Notes: generated by a model not told the origin, from the sequence alone. DNA of 64,000 bases from Vespa crabro (GCF_910589235.1 NC_060955.1:6985694-7049693), one strand, 5' to 3'; counted from the first letter of the stretch, positions 1-10,907 are shown. Numbers and translations: made by a program.

Positions 1-690
1 CACACCCTCCTGGCAAAAGTAGAATGGAAGTTCGATAAATTAACCGTGCTGGGAAAACGACAGAGACGTTATAATCCGAGGGTGTAATAAAAAGACGGGG
101 CTTGGCGTTTTCATTCTTCGTGAGCTCACCTTCCTTCTTGATGATAATCCGAATCTTGGAAGGAAAAGAAAAAAAAAAGGAAAAAGAGATGGTGAATGTC
201 CTGAAAAAAAAAAAAAATAGAAAGAGAGCAAGTGAGAAAGAAGAAAGTAAAAGGAAGTTTTTCAAATTTTTCTTATATTATGTCAATAGTTTCAAGTTTG
301 ATGATTATTTTTTTAATTTAATAATAATATTAATTTAATAATAATTTACTTTAGATGGATTATAGACATTCACAACGAATGGATGAATATAACAAATTAA
401 ATAATTATTAAAAAAAAAAAAAGATGAAATAAATTATTTTATACAAATTTGATATAAGAAATAGTAAAGAGTGTTTGTGAGACAAAGTCTTAAAATTGTG
501 ATTAGGAGAATAATAATATCTATACATAACAACTATTTTTATATATAACCTTACTATACTTTAATTGTATAACAAGATAAAAAAGGATGACACGTGTTTT
601 TGCTCTACCTTCATTGTGATTGGTAAATCAGCGATGTGAGTTCGAGCAGATGTTGAAAGGAAAAATCGAGACAATGAAGGGGTACAATGG
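1..690. other. A/T-rich non-coding DNA
   Basis: A-runs and T-rich stretches with no credible frame. A palindromic E-box CACGTG lies at 591-596 and an inverted CCAAT (ATTGG) about 20 bases later, close enough to suggest a small regulatory patch, but both motifs are short. Confidence 0.5.
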
Positions 691-755
691 AAAAGAAAGA
701 GAGAGACAGAGAGAAAGAGAGAGGGAGAGAGAGAGAAATACAGATAGATAGATAA
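691..755. repeat. GA-rich microsatellite with GATA units
   Basis: Imperfect GA array ending in three GATA-type units (cagatagatagat). Confidence 0.85.
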
Positions 756-979
756 AGCACGTTATGGTACGGTTCTCAATGACGATTCAAGAAATGATTT
801 ATAGCTTATCGTTAGTATTTGAAGTAATGCGAGCACGTCGATCGATCTCTCAAATTTGATGATTTTTATCGGTTAAAAAGCTGAGAGGGCGGGGAAGGCT
901 TTCGATAAATTATGTTGGTCTATTCAAGTTACCCCGAAAACTGACCGCGGAAGATCTCTCTTTTCGAATTTTTTCGACA

Positions 980-1056
980 GTTGGAATGGTTCTTTTCCTC
1001 TTTCTCTCTTTCTATCTTTCTCTGTCTCTTTCTCTCCTTTTTCTCTCTTTCTCTTG
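980..1056. repeat. Imperfect CT/TTTC tract
   Basis: Pyrimidine-rich run on the plus strand made of CT and TTTC units. It lies immediately upstream of the 84-codon ATG frame at 1087, so it could also act as a polypyrimidine tract. Confidence 0.75.
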
Positions 1057-1086
1057 GAATGATCGATAGGTCTTTTATTTCGTTCG

Positions 1087-1341
1087 ATGATTTCTAGTTC
1101 TACGTATCCCAATTTCGAAAAACTGACAAAACGAGGATTCATTTCGAATTTATATGAAAATTTTTGCTATTTGCGTAATATTACAGTTTCTCTTTTTTTT
1201 TATTTTTTTCTAAAAGCAGAATTTGATATTAAAAAAAATGTAGACACTTATTTTCTTAGGAATCTTCGATCTTCTTTTCAAGATTTATGGACCTTTTCCT
1301 CAGAGATGTCGCCACTTCACTTTATAGAATCTAAAAGTTAG
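1087..1341 (+). CDS. Uncharacterised ATG open frame, 84 codons
   Basis: Complete ATG-to-stop frame of mixed composition, not built from a GA array. It starts MISSSTYPNF, has a Phe-rich hydrophobic middle caused by a T-run, and ends ESKS. A pyrimidine tract followed by an AG at about 1069 precedes it in the same open frame, so it could be a terminal exon. I do not recognise the protein. The A+T-rich codons and the T-run in the middle make a chance frame the likelier explanation. Confidence 0.12.
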   Translation: MISSSTYPNFEKLTKRGFISNLYENFCYLRNITVSLFFYFFLKAEFDIKKNVDTYFLRNLRSSFQDLWTFSSEMSPLHFIESKS

Positions 1342-1610
1342 AGTGAATCAACCCCTTTCACGATGGATGATTGTATAATGCACTTCCTGCGGTGGCGAGT
1401 ATAAAAAAAAGAAAAAAAAAGAAATATGAGTCTTGAAAACCGCGGTGGTCGTGCCGAGGTATATCTTGAGTTTGCACAACGTCGATTACAGAATTAACAA
1501 AGCTATTAAGTTAGTGCGAGGAGTTAACCCTGCGGGTTTGGTAATCTTATTCCCCCTAGTTTTCGAGTTGTGGCTATGAAGAGACATTCGTGAGATAAGA
1601 TAACAAAGCA
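1342..1610. other. Mixed-composition DNA, no gene seen
   Basis: Moderate G+C compared with its flanks. No motif or frame that I can support. Confidence 0.4.
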
Positions 1611-1613
1611 GAG

Positions 1614-1727
1614 TGTGTATGTGTGTGTATGTATGAAAGAGAGAGAGAGAGGGAGAGAGAGAGGGAGGGAGAGGGAGAGAGAGAGAAGAAGAGAAGAAGA
1701 GAAGAAGAGAAGGAGGAAGAGAAGAGC
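1614..1727. repeat. Compound GT then GA/GAA microsatellite
   Basis: A short (GT)n/GTAT stretch runs into a GA array with GGGA interruptions and ends in GAA-type units. The minus strand reads as a spurious Ser-Leu frame. Confidence 0.9.
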
Positions 1728-2400
1728 TAGAGCTGGTTGATCGAGTCGAGTAATGCATCCGTAATGAGAGCAAAGTCGATCGGTCCTTTTACGAGCTTGG
1801 TGACTATGTCGCCCAGAGCCACGTAGACATGACGTTATCGAGGTAACGCCGGTAAGACGATTAGCGTTGAATCCATTAGAAGTATGACTCGCCTCGGGAG
1901 CCACTCAAAAAGATCTTCGCTGTAGGTACGCGTACAAGCAACGTCGTTAAACTTGTACTTTTAAATACATCAAGATTATAGCACGCATTGCTTAACCACT
2001 AAATCAAGAAGAAATTAAAAGATCTTTTAGAGAGAAATCTACTGTCTTTGAAAATGATTATTCTCACGAAAAATTCGATTGTTTCTTAAGATTTTTCCAA
2101 AAAAAAAAGAAAAAAAAAACAATTTCATGATAATGTTATTTCTATTTATATAATCTTTCAATAAGTTTTTTATTATTTTTTGTTGATTGTACATATACCC
2201 TAGATTATTCTCAATCAATTTGATGATATTATCAAGCGTGGATAGGAAGAAAATATAAGTGAAAAATATTGTTTTTTTTTCATGTATCTCGAATTAATGA
2301 TGTATTTCGAAGAAGAATAAGGTCAAAAGATTTTCGCGCGGTTAATCTTGATCTCTTGTACGTGTGTCATCGAGTTACAAGAACCGAAGGTATACTCTCG
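1728..2400. other. Non-coding stretch
   Basis: Unremarkable DNA with A-runs around 2100-2120 and T-runs around 2270. No supported feature. Confidence 0.4.
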
Positions 2401-2438
2401 ACGTTCTCCTCTCGATAGTCATCGTGATATAGTCAGAG

Positions 2439-2558
2439 ATGATGGTGAAGAACGGTAGCGAAGGCGTAGCTTCCTTTCTAAGAGTCCTTAATGAGGTTGT
2501 GGCACGTAGAAGGTTGTTTTGGGTATCAGGTATCTGGCACGTTGAATCGAGGCTATAA
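2439..2558 (+). CDS. Small ATG open frame, 39 codons
   Basis: Two adjacent ATG codons open a 39-codon frame directly after an in-frame TAG. The product begins MMVKNGSEGVASFLRVLNEV and ends GIWHVESRL, with an amphipathic Leu/Val-rich core. It sits in a GC-richer island between A/T-rich flanks. Frames of this length are common by chance, so it is listed only because its composition is unlike the surrounding repeat frames. Confidence 0.1.
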   Translation: MMVKNGSEGVASFLRVLNEVVARRRLFWVSGIWHVESRL

Positions 2559-2641
2559 GTACTGCGAGTACGCGAACTATGTCAGGAGAATCCGTAACCG
2601 ATGATGACACGATGTATATTCTTATCGAATAAAGAGAGCTT

Positions 2642-2670
2642 ACTCTCTTTCTCTCTCTCTTTCTCCCTCC

Positions 2671-2708
<38 letters not shown>

Positions 2709-2709
2709 T
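2642..2709. repeat. CT microsatellite
   Basis: CT array with TTTC and CCCT interruptions, followed by about 50 more bases of pyrimidine-rich DNA. Confidence 0.9.
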
Positions 2710-2789
2710 ATTCTTTTTCTCTTTTTCTATCTAAATTATCTTTCATTCCTTCTATTTTAAATATCCCGCTCAAGATAACGTTTATCTGA

Positions 2790-3400
2790 AAATTCCTTTA
2801 TCGATTTCAATATTATTACGAGATTATGATAGAAGAATATTAAATACTCTTTTTCGAGATAAAAAGAAGAAAAAAATGCAAAATTATTAGATTACATTGT
2901 TGAAAGAAAATTTAATTTTATCTTGTCAGTCACTAGTTTACTGCATTAACTGCCAAGTCGATTTTGCATAAATCGATATGTTCACATTTGATATTCTTTA
3001 CACTGAATAATTCATTTTTATATTTTTTTAAAGCAGATTTTATCTTCGTTTTAATTGACAATATGTATGTATACCGCATATGTTGCCTATAAAAAGAAAC
3101 ATCCGAAAATTTTGTAATCAATTATCGTCTGTGACATACGAGCGTATTTGGTAACAGAAATTTTTAAACGATATCATTATCAGATTTTTCAAAAGATTGA
3201 CGAGCAAGAGGTGAAGGATTACTTCGACGAAGAATGTACAAAATGGCCGTTGTTAAAGATGAAACTTAAAGTGATCGCTGATAATGGCTCTTTCTAGGTT
3301 GAATTTATTACGTTTAAGTGTAACGATGTAACGCGCTTTTCATGCTTAGTTGTAATTTTGCTGCTGGTGTGATGATAATTCTAGTAGTTGGTTTTCGTTC
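2790..3400. other. A/T-rich non-coding DNA
   Basis: Low-G+C sequence. The longest minus-strand frame (2933-3121) is Lys/Ile/Asn-rich, as expected of A/T-rich background. Confidence 0.45.
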
Positions 3401-3425
3401 TCAGAGGATGAATCCTCCTGGTGAC

Positions 3426-3475
3426 TGAGAGAACGACAAGAACGACAACGACGACAACGACGACAACGAAGATGA
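3426..3475. repeat. Short 9-bp tandem repeat (CGACAACGA-like)
   Basis: Three near-perfect nine-base units built from CGACAA words, flanked by degenerate copies. Confidence 0.75.
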
Positions 3476-3790
3476 CGTCGACAGGGTTGACGCTAATATG
3501 TTACGTTGATGCGCAAACTTGGAATAGACAACTCTGTCGCCTCTGGCTTTGGGATTGAATTAAATATGAATTGCGAAAGTTTTGGCGCGTTTAACTCGCG
3601 TGCTCGCCATGTTCGAGCGCGTGGCGTATGCTTCTGTACGCTCTTAACGTTCTCCTCGTAATCCCAGGCGTACTTCGTTACAGCTGCTTACCAGCGCATC
3701 AACGAGATATATTATAGCCCGAAGATCGTCACTCGAGAGAACGTTTTTATACGAGAAAAACTATGTCAATTGTATCCATCGTGTTACGAA
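3476..3790. promoter_or_regulatory. GC-richer island, possible regulatory DNA
   Basis: Unique, repeat-free sequence with A/T-rich homeodomain-like cores (GAATTAAATATG near 3557) between GC-rich words. No frame of interest. The call rests on composition alone. Confidence 0.2.
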
Positions 3791-3799
3791 CCTTTATGT

Positions 3800-4200
3800 A
3801 CATTTACGTACATATTTACATTCCGTGATGTGTTTTTTAATACAGCCTCAAACTATTAAGTTACATTATAAATATTAATATTTATATAATTTTATTTTAG
3901 AAAAAACGATGGATTGTTCGTTGAAATAATTAATCTTTTAAAGAGATTAAGAGTACATGATAAATAAGTTTTCAATAAATTTCCAATAAATTTCAAATGA
4001 AGTGTCAACAATTGAGGATTCAAATTTGTAAGGATGAAAACACTTGAAATTTAAACAAAAATAAACAAGTACAAATTATTAGAATCGTCGAGAGGGAGAG
4101 AGAGATAGAGAGAGAGAACGAGGATAGAATTATCTTAAATAGAGATTGTTCGACGAAAACGAAATATAGGACACAAATTACGTGGACAAGAAAGGAGACC
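3800..4200. other. A/T-rich DNA with a weak GA tract
   Basis: Holds a short GA array at 4090-4118 and little else. Confidence 0.45.
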
Positions 4201-4515
4201 ATGAGTTTCGGTAGTAGAGTTTAACCGACTTAAGCAACGATCAGACTTGCCAGCATGGCGGGAGTCTAATGATGTGCCATAGATTTTCTTACTACGTCTT
4301 GGCAGGACGAGGAAAGATCAGTAAGGGCTTTGGCAAAGTCGTTACTGGAAGGAAAGTGGAGAGAAGGATGTTGTTATTGCTGCTGCTACTGAAAGACTAG
4401 AAGTAAACAGTCTCGAAGCTAATGGGAGCGCAAACTTTTGGTTGGCTAACTAGTAACGAGGTCAGATATTAAAACGACGGCTATCTTCACCGAGCTCAAC
4501 TAAAAACAGTCAGTC

Positions 4516-4551
4516 AGCCAACCAGCTAGTTTCGTTTCTAGCTGGTGGGCT
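4516..4551 (+). other. 14-nt stem, 8-nt loop inverted repeat
   Basis: The arm AGCCAACCAGCTAG pairs with CTAGCTGGTGGGCT around the loop TTTCGTTT, with one A-G mismatch. Pairing fails outside these arms, so the stem is too short for a canonical microRNA precursor. Confidence 0.6.
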
Positions 4552-4958
4552 TCTTTTGAAAATATATGAAATTGGCGACATGGTGGGAGCGCGACAAACT
4601 CGAGATTATGCAGGGATTATGAACTTCCTCGAATGAGAGAAGCCTTCCCGACGTCGAATCAGGAACTTCTGTTTTCAGCAAAATGACTTCTTCCAGAGAA
4701 TGAGTAGTCCAATCTCACCGTTCCCTTTTCTCCATGTTATTTTCCTCCTTTTTTCTTTTTTTCACTTCTTTTCCTTTTTAAATAATCTTACTGTAATTTT
4801 CTTTTTGATAGTCTTTATTACTGATTTACAAAAGCATTCCTACTTCAAACAAAAGATTAAATTTTTATTTAATGACAGATTTCGTATTCACACAGAAGAA
4901 TGTATATAGGGTGTCACATTTTTAAAACGATCAATTGAAGTGAATCATTAGTAATATC

Positions 4959-4980
4959 GATATATATATATCGTTATGTG

Positions 4981-5027
<47 letters not shown>

Positions 5028-5041
5028 TATATATATATTTA
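4959..5041. repeat. (TA)n microsatellite
   Basis: About 80 bases of TA repeats with a few AAAT interruptions. Confidence 0.95.
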
Positions 5042-5526
5042 TAACATCTTGATTATTTTTAATCATTAACATTTATATTTTCAAACGTTTTTTAAATTAA
5101 TTAATTTATCTTATAAATTTTTCGGCATAAATTTATGTAAATAGTTATTCGTAAAATAGACGGACTCGATTGTCGATGAATAGGTTGAATAGAACGTTCA
5201 TTCGTCATGATTCCAAGAAAATAGTAAAAAATATATTGAAGAACGTATGCTGGGAACGATATTAATGGTATAAATCGTGGCTCGGCATCTTCGCGAGAGT
5301 GAACACGGTAGAACATTTTCGTAAATAAGAAATTGCAAATGAGCGAGTTCCCGGAGGGACTGTTTATGCTCGTCGGCCTTATCGAAAGAGGGATTTTCCG
5401 GACGGCGTTCCCTCAGCGTAGCGTTTTGCTTTATTGCTCATTCTCCCCTTTGAAGGATCTCTCAGTATCAGTGCAGTGTAAGCACGTCTCTGTGCGAGCT
5501 TGCCTTAATCTTCTTCTCTGCTTTCT

Positions 5527-5607
5527 GAGAAAGTGAGAGGGAGAGAGAAGGGGGGGGGAGTTAAGGGAGAGTGAGGGGGTGGGAGAGAGAGAGAGAGAGA
5601 GAGTGAA
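5527..5607. repeat. GA-rich array with G9 run
   Basis: GA units interrupted by nine consecutive G (5550-5558) and GGGGGT words. Confidence 0.85.
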
Positions 5608-5659
5608 GGGAGAGAGAAGGGCGAAGAAGGCATTTCGATTCAAGGAACTCCAACAGAGT

Positions 5660-5696
5660 TAGAGAGAAAGAGAGGGAGAGAGAGAGAGAGAGACAG
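5660..5696. repeat. GA microsatellite
   Basis: Short GA array ending at GACAGGG. Confidence 0.85.
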
Positions 5697-5924
5697 GGAA
5701 AGGAAATGCCAAGAACATACCGAGAACTCTGCTGTGTTTAGCTGTATTTACATAAATTTACTATAATATGTATACTTGATGAACATCAAAGATACGCGCT
5801 CGGAGCGAGGTGCAATTTCTCTTTACGTTATAGGAAACCTGATATGCTCGCGTTTCTGAATGAAAATCGTGGTTAGACGAGTCAAATAGAGAAAGGGGAA
5901 ATACAGATAAAGATGGAGATAAAT

Positions 5925-5946
5925 ATAGATAGAGAGAGCGAGAGAA

Positions 5947-5981
<35 letters not shown>

Positions 5982-5985
5982 AAAG
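5925..5985. repeat. GA/GATA microsatellite
   Basis: GATA-like units lead into an imperfect GA array. Confidence 0.85.
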
Positions 5986-6436
5986 GAAATTATAAACTCG
6001 AAAATTCGTGTATATACGAAAATGAAATTCTCTGTAAGTAATCCCGAAAGATGATCCGTTAATAATCTTCCTCGTATACAACGATCACGTAAGATAAGGT
6101 CGACGGGAAATTTAAAATAGAAACGGAAATAAAAAATTTTCGATGATCGAAGGAAATAACAAAAAGAGAAAAAAAGAAAAAAAAAAGGATAACTATACGA
6201 GAAGTCATTCGATTCGAGTATTCTGTCAAGAGTTAAATTTACTTCGTTAAATGTGTAAATAGTCGAACTAAAGTCGAAGATATATACGAAATATTTTTGT
6301 AGCTACGTCGAAAGGCAAGAGAACGGAGTGTTACGTAATTCAAATATAACATAGATGTTAGTGACCTCCTAGCGTTTAAAAGTTCGTTTTACAGACGTTC
6401 AAGTGTGTATGGAAGCGTTTCGAACCGAAGGGCTAG

Positions 6437-6448
<12 letters not shown>

Positions 6449-6518
<70 letters not shown>
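6449..6518. repeat. Pure GA microsatellite, about 70 bp
   Basis: Uninterrupted AG repeat. It creates overlapping spurious Arg-Glu and Ser-Leu frames on both strands. It is the purine partner of the CT array at 6731-6766. Confidence 0.97.
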
Positions 6519-6521
<3 letters not shown>

Positions 6522-6728
6522 TGGAGCTGCAAGAGAAAGGCTGAACGTTGTTTCCACTCTGGTAAATACAATACTTGTAGAAGACGTTAATGAATGTTTT
6601 CGCGTTTTCCAGAATGAGCTAAGGTGGGGGAAGGTGACCGGCCAGGTCATCGGACGAATTGCTTGTTTTTCGGCAATTTCTTCGCTCTGGTTCTCCTCTA
6701 CTTTTTCTTTTCTTTAGCCAATCTCTCT

Positions 6729-6730
<2 letters not shown>

Positions 6731-6766
<36 letters not shown>
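6731..6766. repeat. CT microsatellite
   Basis: Pure CT array in inverted orientation to the GA array about 210 bases upstream. Confidence 0.95.
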
Positions 6767-6768
<2 letters not shown>

Positions 6769-6891
6769 CACTCTCTTTCCGAACTCATCGCTATTAACTT
6801 CGTCACGAAGAGACTTGTCTGGCACGCGAACACTTTTCCACCTAGCGGGACGTTGATCGATCGTCTGTAAATTTTGCGGAATTGCTGGAGA

Positions 6892-6922
6892 GTGAGAGAG
6901 AGAGAGAGAGAGAAGGAGAGAA
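6892..6922. repeat. GA microsatellite
   Basis: Short GA array. Confidence 0.85.
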
Positions 6923-6939
6923 AGCTGGCATAGCTGAGA

Positions 6940-7600
6940 CTACTTGAAGACGCCTTCGAGGTTCAGAGAACGAAGAGAATCTCTATTCGTTATCGTTCGA
7001 CGGCCATTATTCTCTTAAATTCCAAAAACGAAAACTCCATCGTATCGTAGAGTTCGTAATTGTTTGAATAGACGTAAAATACGTTTCCTTGTTAAGTACT
7101 TCGTTTATTACTTACAACATCGCTTGAATGCCAACCGTTATTGTCGTAATTTTGCTTCGGGTTTCTCCTCTTCAAATTTAACCAAATGCTATTTGAAAAT
7201 GCGTATATCTTAATTAAATGAATTAAGCTTAATCGCTAATATTGATTTGGTGCACACATTTTTTCAATTTATTAAAAGAACTCTTTCATTTCAACGATCG
7301 GCAATTAACGAAATTAAACGAACTCGTAATTTGCTTTGAGAATCGAATAATTTTTTTAATCATTCCTATTATTTTTCTGTAAATACGAATGAGTAACGCT
7401 GAATCATGGTTTAACGGATCGTAAAATTGATTTTATCATGACATGAATGTAATCATCGATCATTTTTCTTATTAAAGAGGGAAAAAGAATCGAAAAACGT
7501 TAATCCATTATAAGGGTGTTCGTACAAATTGATTATAATTTACAAGTAACGTATGTAAATCCATGTTAGGTTGGGTAAACCAAATAGTAAGGCCATCATC
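6940..7600. other. Non-coding stretch
   Basis: A/T-rich unique sequence. No supported frame or repeat. Confidence 0.4.
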
Positions 7601-7605
7601 ATTAT

Positions 7606-7685
7606 TTAAAACTCCATGGTATCAGTGAGTTCAGGAACGTCTAGAAAAGGGCCGGCAAAAGATTTGGGGACAACGTATATTTGCA
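7606..7685 (-). CDS. Candidate terminal exon, 25 codons, unknown product
   Basis: On the minus strand a long CT tract ends in CACTCAG, a good splice acceptor. It is followed by 2 nt and then 25 codons to TAA, reading QIYVVPKSFAGPFLDVPELT and ending DTMEF. The pyrimidine tract is the complement of the GA microsatellite at 7692-7712. Composition is protein-like and not repetitive. No upstream exon was found, and strong acceptors followed by short open frames occur by chance. Confidence 0.15.
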
Positions 7686-7691
7686 CTGAGT

Positions 7692-7712
7692 GAGAGAGAG
7701 AGAGAGAGAGAG
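7692..7712. repeat. GA microsatellite
   Basis: Short GA array. Its complement forms the pyrimidine tract of the candidate minus-strand exon at 7606-7685. Confidence 0.85.
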
Positions 7713-7987
7713 AAGGGATGTAATGGCTGCAGACCGTCACGTAACCGCGATCAGTTCCAGCTACTGCGAGAGCCACTGGCAATAAATCGTCCGGTTGAAA
7801 CAGAACGGTGCTATTCTCCGTCTCTCTTTCTCTTTCTCTCTCGAAACAAAGCCGAGAGTGAAGGTACACTCTCCTGGTCCTCCTCATCCCTGGAGATGGA
7901 ATCGTATCGGATGGTGGCGGCGTTGATGCGGAGAACCGCATTGTACTATGGACGGTAGAAAGGGATGCTGCGTGGTCGTAGGAATGA

Positions 7988-8071
7988 AAAGAAAGAGAGA
8001 GACAGAGAGAAAAGAGAAAGAGAGAGAGAGAGACACATAGAGAGAGAAAGAGAAAGAAAGAGAGAGAGAGC
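7988..8071. repeat. GA-rich imperfect microsatellite
   Basis: GA units broken by GACA and AAAG words. The minus-strand frame across it is Ser-Leu repeat and not credible. Confidence 0.85.
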
Positions 8072-8156
8072 AGAAGAGTCGCACAATGCGATATAATATG
8101 AATATAATAATTTATGATGTATCGAGGCATCAGTGCAAGGTGTTGCCACGAACCAA

Positions 8157-8319
8157 TTTCTCTCTCTCTCTCCCTCTTTCTAACGCGTTCAAAATCCACA
8201 TTTTACTATCTCTCTTTATCTCTGTCTTTGTCTCTTTTTCTCTTACTTTTTCCCGTTTAGCTTGTTCTTGTCTCGGTGTTCGAACCCCACCACGAAAGAG
8301 CCCTTGCCCTTTCCTCTCA

Positions 8320-8358
<39 letters not shown>

Positions 8359-8380
8359 TTCTCTCTCTCTATTCTCTCTT
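8157..8380. repeat. CT-rich block
   Basis: Two CT arrays (about 8159-8180 and 8320-8352) joined by pyrimidine-rich DNA and a short GC-rich spacer. Confidence 0.8.
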
Positions 8381-8391
8381 TCACTTTCCAG

Positions 8392-8579
8392 TCGCGTTAT
8401 CTACGCACTTCATATGTAACGTTGTTGAAACAGCTCGAGCTGACGCGGTTGAAACTAATGCGACCCGTCTCTCTACCGATCGGTCTTTCACCCCGCGGGA
8501 CTCACTCTTGAGAGATGGTTGGGGTTCAGTTCGGAAGGGTGGCGAAGGGAATTTGAAGGTTTACTCACGGAGGGAATAA
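8392..8579 (+). CDS. Candidate terminal exon, 61 codons, unknown product
   Basis: A CT tract ends in TTTCACTTTCCAG, a textbook acceptor. Reading after 2 nt gives 61 codons to TAA: it begins ALSTHFICNVVETARADAVE and ends LKVYSRRE, mixed and not repetitive. A second frame in the same exon stays open for 39 codons (begins SRYLRTSYVTLL), which weakens the case because it shows the DNA is simply stop-poor. The product is not recognised. Confidence 0.18.
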
Positions 8580-8676
8580 CCGTTCGAGGAGGAGTTTGGA
8601 GTGCTCGATATACCAAAAAGTCGACTTCCGCTTTTTCGATCGATCGACATGGAGGCTGGCTGCCACTGTTGATGTC

Positions 8677-8734
8677 TATGTGTATGTGTATGTATGTATG
8701 CGTGCGTGCGTGTGTATATATATGTGTGTGTGTA
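8677..8734. repeat. Compound TG/TATG/CGTG microsatellite
   Basis: TGTATG, CGTG and TG units succeed each other. This is the main GT-type array in the window. Confidence 0.92.
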
Positions 8735-9072
8735 GTTAGGTATGTACTTTGTTTTTTCGTAGGCATGCGAATGTCTGCAATAGGCGAGCGAGCAATCGTG
8801 TAATTGGATGAGAGTTTTTGCAGAGTCGACTTTACCTCTGTTTTTATAACCGTCTACGGTCTCAACGTGAAAAAGTAGAAGGTATGAGTAGTGAGATTGG
8901 GCGTATAACGAAGAAATTAAAATATTTGATCGTAGAAAAGTTCGTGGAAAAGTAGCTAATAGATCGATCATGAAGGGTTGTATAATAGTTTCGCGGATCG
9001 CACGCGAATTAGAGGCGGAGCAATAAATCAATCGTGGAATGAATCATTCTTTTTTCTTTTTTTTTTTTACAG

Positions 9073-9128
9073 CTCTTTTGAGCCCTTACCTTCGAATTTT
9101 TCGATATTTTTCATTTGATTTGTACGTC
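9073..9128 (+). CDS. Weak candidate 56-nt exon
   Basis: A T-rich tract with CAG precedes, and GTAAGT follows at 9129-9134. One of three frames is open (LLSPYLRIFRYFSFDLYV). The exon is A/T-rich and short, so a chance pairing of splice-like words is likely. Confidence 0.08.
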
Positions 9129-9558
9129 GTAAGTGCACACACATATATAACCATATTCATTGTATTTGATGATGATAAATCATCCAACGTCAACGTTGAC
9201 AACCGTCACTATGGTTTTCGACAAATTTATATTATTAAGACTTATTGTACGTACGAGTGATGTGCGAGAGAATACGAGTTCTCAAAATCATTCGAAACGG
9301 AGCTCGTAAATCTTCTTCCGTACGTCAAAAAATACGTTTCACCGTTGTGGAGTCGAAAAAAAAAGAAAAAAAAATAAAACAAAAAAAAAAAAGGAAAAAC
9401 CTTCGGAAAATTCTGGTCATTCTGTAACGGTTTAGTACAAACTCGTCGAACGTCTGCCAAATACATTTTTGCCTCTTCTAAGAACGTTCTTACGTTCCAC
9501 GATAATCCCATTCGATGTTTCTTACATGACGTAGACGTTTGAAGGGTACGGTATCGAG

Positions 9559-9814
9559 ATGGGCGAGAAATTTTTCTTACTACTTCTTTATCTCGTGAAT
9601 ACTCCTAGAATACTTTCTTGTATATTATGGGCAACACTATCGCCCTGGCTTTACACGGTCATCTCTAAAAGCATCGTTATTATTTCAGCTAGAATAGCTT
9701 GTACTCGCAACGGATTTAAACGTTTCTCTTTTTCGAAATGGATGCACATGTTTTTAGGTAGAAACGACATTGCGTTTCTAGTGAAACGAGACGTCCACGT
9801 ATCTATATATATAC

Positions 9815-9861
<47 letters not shown>

Positions 9862-9876
9862 CATATATGTATCTGA
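9559..9876 (+). CDS. ATG open frame with hydrophobic N-terminus, probably spurious
   Basis: The frame starts MGEKFFLLLLYLV and has two hydrophobic stretches within about 50 residues. The C-terminal third is a Tyr-Ile repeat from the AT microsatellite at 9804-9870. A real gene ending inside a microsatellite would be odd, and I do not recognise the sequence. Confidence 0.08.
9804..9870. repeat. (AT)n microsatellite with ATAC units
   Basis: AT repeat with TATACA interruptions at both ends. Confidence 0.95.
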
Positions 9877-10276
9877 AATTTTACAGCTCTATCGGGAACT
9901 AGGAATATTCATTTTATTTTTGAATCACTATTTACATTCGTACAATGTACAAAATGGAAAAGAATATAAATCGAACGTCCTTCCTCCCATCCTCCCTTCC
10001 TCTCTTTTTCGTAGACATGAAAAGGAAATAATAGCGATATTCAAGATATGTATATTAGTTAATATTTGAAGAAGTTCCTTCCCAATAAACAAATGCGAGA
10101 AGGAATATGAGTACATTGTCCTACCTGGAATTTTTATTCATGCTGTTATAGCAACGGCCAATTCCGTAAAAGTTTCATCAACAGGCAGCAGTGAAAAGAT
10201 AAATGAAATTTGCGACCTCCAACTCTTTCACGACCGTCCAAGGAAAAGAAATAGAAAAAGAAAGATATAAATACAT

Positions 10277-10312
<36 letters not shown>

Positions 10313-10680
10313 AGACAGAGAGAGACAGAGAGAGACTTACACAAACAAGCGTATAATAACACTAAAAAAGTACGTATAGCTTTTTACAGTTTTTAGTATA
10401 ACGTTTATCTTCTCTCACTCTTTCATTTATCTTTTTACTTTTTTTTTAGTTATATGGAATTTATGTAATAGCAATTATTCTACATGTAACTTTATCTGAT
10501 TTTTCTTCTTATCATATATTATTTTTTTCTACTTTTTTTATCTATATTGAGCTTATGTTCTTTTGAAAAAGAAAAAAAGGAAAAAGAAGAAGTATAATTC
10601 TCTTTCTCTCAACCTTTCCATCTTGCTTTCTTTCTGTTTGAAGAGAGAAAAGGGCTAGGAGACAAAAGAAGTAACGTACG
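9871..10680. other. A/T-rich DNA with one GA array
   Basis: Contains a GA array at about 10276-10335 with GACA interruptions, then T-rich low-complexity sequence. No credible frame. Confidence 0.5.
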
Positions 10681-10684
10681 TAAT

Positions 10685-10735
10685 GCGCGACCGGAATTAA
10701 TTACCTTGACCGGAAGGACTAATTTGCATATTACG
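10685..10735. promoter_or_regulatory. Compact ETS / homeodomain / POU motif cluster
   Basis: Two CCGGAA ETS-type cores lie at 10691-10696 and 10710-10715, with a TTAATTA homeodomain core between them (10697-10703). An ATTTGCAT POU octamer core follows at 10722-10729. All four fit in about 40 bases of unique sequence with no microsatellite nearby. The motif meanings are established for these families; enhancer function here is inferred. Confidence 0.35.
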
Positions 10736-10852
10736 AAATTAAAAAGTTTCGTGACTTTAATTTTGTCTCTCTAGCAACGAGCTGGATCCCTAATTTGCGC
10801 CTCCATAACGTAAGCTAAGCGGTCGGTTTGCAAAGTACTCGTTAACCATGTT

Positions 10853-10907
<55 letters not shown>
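10853..10907. repeat. CT then (TTTC)n microsatellite
   Basis: A CT array changes into a perfect TTTC array (about 10878-10907). Confidence 0.95.

Noticed and set aside
6389..6717. Several overlapping long frames on both strands
   Set aside because: They are translations of the GA array (Ser-Leu or Arg-Glu repeats), which contains no stop codons in any frame.
7606..8199. 197-codon minus-strand frame as one protein
   Set aside because: It links unrelated unique stretches through two GA arrays. Only the last 25 codons, after a good acceptor, were kept.
8268..8292. GTTCGAACCCC word resembling a tRNA T-loop
   Set aside because: No matching acceptor stem, D-arm or anticodon arm at the required spacing on either strand.
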